DNA of 64,000 nt from Phycisphaerales bacterium (GTDB lineage Bacteria; Planctomycetota; Phycisphaerae; Phycisphaerales; UBA1924): positions 62,001-126,000 of the forward strand of contig CANHCQ010000008.1 in assembly GCA_947459215.1 (NCBI GenBank), written 5' to 3'. The notes below the pieces were generated by a model. That model saw only the letters and a list, made by a program, of their open reading frames with translations, had not been told where the DNA came from and made no database searches. The first letter of the stretch is position 1. Each line of letters starts with the position of its first letter. Shown here in pieces: positions 61,166 through 64,000 of the stretch. The translations under genes were made by a program, and so were the position numbers.

Positions 61166-61191
61166 CTTGGGGTGTCGCTTACAGTCCCACA

Positions 61192-61512
61192 ATGTCCGCC
61201 GACGCCGAGAAAACACTGTCCGCCGAGTACGTCCGCAAGATCGCCGCGTTGTCGCGGCTCGCGTTGACCGACGCCCAGGTCGAGCAGTACCGCGGGCAGT
61301 TGTCGGGTGTGCTTGGGTACGTGCAACGCCTCCGCGAGCTGAATCTCGAAGGCGTCGAGCCGCTGGCAAACGTCGGCGGCGAGACCAACCGGATGGACGA
61401 CGATGTGCCGGGGCCGACGCTGAGCAACGAAGCGCTGATGAAGATCTCGCCCGAGAGCATGCCGCCGTTTGTCAAGGTGCCGAAGGTGTTCGGGGATGGA
61501 GGTGGGGCGTGA
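61192..61512 (+). CDS. gatC: Asp/Glu-tRNA amidotransferase subunit C
   Basis: 106 residues: SAEYVRKIAALSRLALTDAQ, EQYRGQLSGVLGYVQRLREL and NRMDDDVPGPTLSNEALM match GatC, which stabilises GatA and wraps around GatB. It is separated from gatA by a 163-bp element plus flanks, where most bacteria have the genes adjacent. Confidence 0.9.
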   Translation: MSADAEKTLSAEYVRKIAALSRLALTDAQVEQYRGQLSGVLGYVQRLRELNLEGVEPLANVGGETNRMDDDVPGPTLSNEALMKISPESMPPFVKVPKVFGDGGGA

Positions 61513-61563
61513 GGCTTGACCCCGTCGTCATCGCCAAGCGACTGCATGAGCACCGAACCAGCA

Positions 61564-61726
61564 GCGCCTCCCCGCCCCGCGAAGCGGGGAGGGGTGGTCG
61601 AACGCAGCGAGACCGGGGAGGGGTCTTGGGCGAACGGATATCGAAGCGTTCAGGTACCCGCAATCCCCTCACCTGCTTCGCCTTTGGCGAAGCGGTCCTC
61701 TCCCCGCGAGCGGGGAGAGGAGGCGC
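61564..61726. repeat. ~165-bp element, copy 3, between gatC and gatA
   Basis: 163 bp, GCGCCTCC to GGAGGCGC, with end hairpins CCCCGCGAAGCGGGG and CCCCGCGAGCGGGG, same orientation as copy 1. It occupies most of the 285-bp gap between gatC and gatA. Confidence 0.9.
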
Positions 61727-61797
61727 TCGAGCGCCGTTCTGAAGTAGATTTCTGGACCCGGGTTCCCTCTCCGCGTTCTCTCTGATCTGACCAACCA

Positions 61798-63276
61798 ATG
61801 ACCACCGCCGCTTCCATTGCCGCCGACATTCGCACGAAGCGCACCAGCGCCGAAGCGGTCGCTCGCCGCACGCTCGACACCCTCGCCGCGGTCGAGCCCA
61901 AGCTCAAGTCCTACATCTCCGTCTTCACCAATGGCCCGCGCTCCGCGATCGAGCAGGCCATGGCCATCGACGCTCGCATCGCCAAGGGCGAGGACGTCGG
62001 CCCGCTCGCCGGTGTGCCGATCGCGCTCAAGGACAACCTCTGCCTCGACTGGGGCACGACAACCTGCGGCAGCAACATGCTCCGCTCGTATGAATCGCCG
62101 TACACCGCCACCGCGGTCCAACGCCTCGTCGATGCCGGTGCCGTCATCGTCGGCAAGACCAACCTCGACGAGTACGCGATGGGTTCGAGCACCGAACACT
62201 CGTGCTTCGGGCCATCGTTCAATCCGTGGGATGTCGCCCGCGTGCCCGGCGGCAGCAGCGGCGGCAGCGCGGCAACCGTCGCCGCTCGCGTCGTGCCCAT
62301 CGCGCTCGGCAGCGATACCGGCGGCTCGATCCGCCAGCCCGCGTCGTTCTGCGGCATTGTCGGCGTCAAGCCAACCTACGGCCGCGTCAGCCGCTACGGC
62401 CTCGTCGCCTACGCCAGCAGCCTCGATCAGATCGGTCCGCTGACCACCACGGTGGAAGACGCGGCACTCACACTGCAAACGCTGTGCGGACACGATCCGC
62501 GCGACTCAACCTCCACAAAGCGCGTCACCCCAGAATTCCTCGCCGAACTCGAGCGCCCCATCGAGAACCTGCGGCTCGCGGTGCCCAAGCAGGCCAAGAG
62601 CAGCGCGAATCACCCCGATGTCGCTCGCGTGCTCGACGAAACCATCGCCGCGTACCGCGCGATGGGCGCGGAAGTGGTCGAGTGCGACCTCCCACTGATC
62701 GACCACGGCATCGCGGCTTACTACATCGTCGCGCCGGCCGAGGCCAGCAGCAACCTCGCACGTCTCGACGGCATCCGCTACGGCCATCGCGCAGCACTCG
62801 CGAAGGGCGAAGACCTCTTCGATCTCTATTGCAAGTCCCGCGCCCAGGGCTTCGGCCCCGAGGTGCAGCGCCGCATCATGCTCGGCACGCACGTCCTGAG
62901 CAGCGGCTACTACGACGCGTACTACAACACCGCGCTCAAGGTCCGGCGCAAGATCAAGGACGACTTTGATCGCGTCTTCGCGACCTGCCACGCCGTGCTG
63001 ATGCCCGCAGCACCCTCGCCCGCGTTCAAGGTCGGCGAGAAGACCGGCGACCCGCTCGCGATGTACCTCGAAGACGTGTACACCGTGACAATCAACCTCG
63101 CGGGCCTGCCGGCGATGTCCGTTCCTGCGGGCTTCAGCACCGCACACGCCGGCGCAGCGGCCCTGCCGATCGGTATGCAGCTCGTTTCCGCAGCGTTCGA
63201 CGAAGCCCGCATGCTGCGCATCGCACGGATGCTCGAGAAGGCGACCAAGGCGGGCGAGCGAGCCCCGAGCTGGTAG
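61798..63276 (+). CDS. gatA: Asp/Glu-tRNA amidotransferase subunit A
   Basis: 492 residues of the amidase-signature family: the catalytic lysine in GVPIALKDNLCL, the Ser-cisSer-Lys triad in VPGGSSGGSAATVAARVVPI and ALGSDTGGSIRQPA, and the C-terminal LAGLPAMSVPAGFS. GatA releases ammonia from glutamine for GatB. It is intact. Confidence 0.95.
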   Translation: MTTAASIAADIRTKRTSAEAVARRTLDTLAAVEPKLKSYISVFTNGPRSAIEQAMAIDARIAKGEDVGPLAGVPIALKDNLCLDWGTTTCGSNMLRSYESPYTATAVQRLVDAGAVIVGKTNLDEYAMGSSTEHSCFGPSFNPWDVARVPGGSSGGSAATVAARVVPIALGSDTGGSIRQPASFCGIVGVKPTYGRVSRYGLVAYASSLDQIGPLTTTVEDAALTLQTLCGHDPRDSTSTKRVTPEFLAELERPIENLRLAVPKQAKSSANHPDVARVLDETIAAYRAMGAEVVECDLPLIDHGIAAYYIVAPAEASSNLARLDGIRYGHRAALAKGEDLFDLYCKSRAQGFGPEVQRRIMLGTHVLSSGYYDAYYNTALKVRRKIKDDFDRVFATCHAVLMPAAPSPAFKVGEKTGDPLAMYLEDVYTVTINLAGLPAMSVPAGFSTAHAGAAALPIGMQLVSAAFDEARMLRIARMLEKATKAGERAPSW

Positions 63277-63393
63277 TTCAAGCAAAGGGTCGCGCGAGCA
63301 CTTTGCTCGGCCGATGACGATCAATCAGCGAGCCGGAGCGTCCTCGCCCCGGCGCTGTCGCTGTCGATCGGGCGCGATGCTCCGAGAAGCGGC

Positions 63394-63607
63394 AAGGCAT
63401 TTCACCGCGGAGGACGCAGAGAACGCAGAGGAAGGCGATCTACCACCAAGAGCACAGAGAAATGGCGCTTCGAAGCAGCATCGCCTTCACCCAGCATTTC
63501 GTCGGGCGTCTTCACTCCGTGTTCTCCGTGTTCTCCGTGATCTCCGTGGTAAATCTCTTCAGGATTCGCTCCGCGTTCTCCGCGTCCTCCGCGGTGAAAT
63601 GCCTTTC
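63394..63607. repeat. Nested GGAGGACGC-family palindrome
   Basis: An outer pair (TTCACCGCGGAGGACGCAGA and GCGTCCTCCGCGGTGAAATG) encloses an inner, diverged pair (AAGAGCACAGAG and CTCCGTGATCTCCGTGGTAA), so one copy seems inserted in another. The remainder of 63277-63710 holds no gene. Confidence 0.88.
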
Positions 63608-63710
63608 CAACGAGACCGTCGAAATGGATGCGCTCGCAACCGCACCAGGGCGAGGACACCCCGGCTCGCTGATGCAGCGGTGGTGTGAGGGGTTCGAGTG
63701 CCACCAAAAA

Positions 63711-63740
63711 CCAACCGCCGGTCTTTCGACCGGCGGTTGG
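63711..63740 (-). terminator. Terminator of the edge-truncated minus-strand gene
   Basis: 13-bp perfect stem CCAACCGCCGGTC/GACCGGCGGTTGG with loop TTTC; on the minus strand it is followed by TTTTTGGTGGC. It lies 59 bp after the stop of the last gene. Confidence 0.85.
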
Positions 63741-63798
63741 GTGAGGAGGTGTTCGTCCGAGTGTGCGCTGGGGGTGCACCCCGGACGGACTCGGGATG

Positions 63799-64000
63799 TC
63801 ACTGCTTGTCGATCTTCTTTTCCATCTCATCGAGGCGGCTGTTCAGCTTCTCGAGCTGCTCGGCGAGCTTGTCGAGCTTCTTGTCGGTGTCGCCCTGCTC
63901 GATCGTCGGGGCCTGACCGGGACGGATGCGGAACACATTGGGTGAGGGCTGATTCCACTGGCCCTGGTTGAAGTTGTGCATCCACATCTGTCCGGCGTTC
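63799..64000 (-). CDS. C-terminal part of a coiled-coil protein, truncated at edge
   Basis: The minus-strand frame is open to the right edge and ends at 63799. The visible part reads NAGQMWMHNFNQGQWNQPSP, then GQAPTIEQGDTDKKLDKLAE and ends in a heptad helix LNSRLDEMEKKIDKQ. A proline/asparagine-rich linker before a short coiled coil is common at the end of secreted or scaffold proteins. The N-terminal part lies outside the window, so function cannot be given. Confidence 0.6.
   Translation of the reverse strand, partial: NAGQMWMHNFNQGQWNQPSPNVFRIRPGQAPTIEQGDTDKKLDKLAEQLEKLNSRLDEMEKKIDKQ

Noticed and set aside
1-64000. tRNA and rRNA genes
   Set aside because: Every gap was read for cloverleaf-like and conserved rRNA sequence; none was recognised, although a scan program would be more sensitive.

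Overview
The window is about 64 kb of GC-rich chromosome, almost certainly from a planctomycete of the class Phycisphaerae. Evidence: six genes end in the paired, four-cysteine GC-type dockerin module typical of that group; an ECF sigma factor sits head to tail with a TPR-bearing Ser/Thr kinase; there are PEP-CTERM-like and prepilin-type secreted proteins; and the futalosine-pathway enzyme MqnA is present. No rRNA, tRNA, CRISPR array, integrase, transposase or terminase was seen.

Layout. 0-3.4 kb: edge-truncated lipoprotein, Ser/Thr kinase and ECF sigma factor (all minus). 3.7-7.6 kb: LamG/Ig/dockerin secreted protein, then a glycosyltransferase-epimerase pair. 7.9-18.8 kb: a block rich in secreted proteins (GH56-like glycosidase, astacin-like and M10-like metalloproteases, a CNNM/CorC membrane protein, a putatively Zur-controlled PEP-CTERM protein, a HAF-repeat dockerin protein, a dockerin gene broken by an amber codon, and a remnant gene). 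18.8-23.1 kb: divergent alkaline phosphatase, amidohydrolase, lipoprotein, zinc-ribbon membrane protein. 23.2-29.3 kb: a phage-like capsid cassette (portal, scaffold-like, major capsid, connector-like and small tail-like genes) with repeats in most of its junctions. 29.7-31.9 kb: small lipoprotein, secreted amidase, cyclodeaminase. 32-36.8 kb: LptF/G permease, gatB carrying an in-frame repeat, and a coupled nucleotidyltransferase/winged-helix pair. 36.9-43.2 kb: sigma-70-like multi-HTH protein, mqnA, NeuD-like acyltransferase, membrane protein, pheA. 43.4-52.5 kb: pseudopilin, comEC, dockerin protein, an Mrp ATPase lacking its Fe-S cysteines, trpE, mutM. 53-61 kb: FkbM methyltransferase, flippase, EEP-family protein, a lipoprotein with a small partner, UDP-sugar dehydrogenase, glycosyltransferase. 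61-64 kb: gatC, gatA and an edge-truncated coiled-coil protein.

How the genes fit together. Two themes dominate. One is the cell surface: secreted dockerin proteins, two metalloproteases, a glycosidase, an amidase, and polysaccharide genes split over two sites. The other is housekeeping: the GatCAB tRNA amidotransferase (gatB lies 26 kb from gatCA), aromatic amino acid and menaquinone steps, and base-excision repair.

The most distinctive feature is the dispersed palindromic repeats of several families. They fill intergenic gaps and in at least three cases are read through inside real coding sequences (gatB, the M10-like protease, mrp); in a fourth they supply a stop codon. A ~165-bp element with GCGCCTCC/GGAGGCGC ends occurs three times. 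The single clearest regulatory site is a perfect AT-rich palindrome abutting the start of the Zur-family PEP-CTERM gene. All assignments rest on reading the sequence; no database search was possible.
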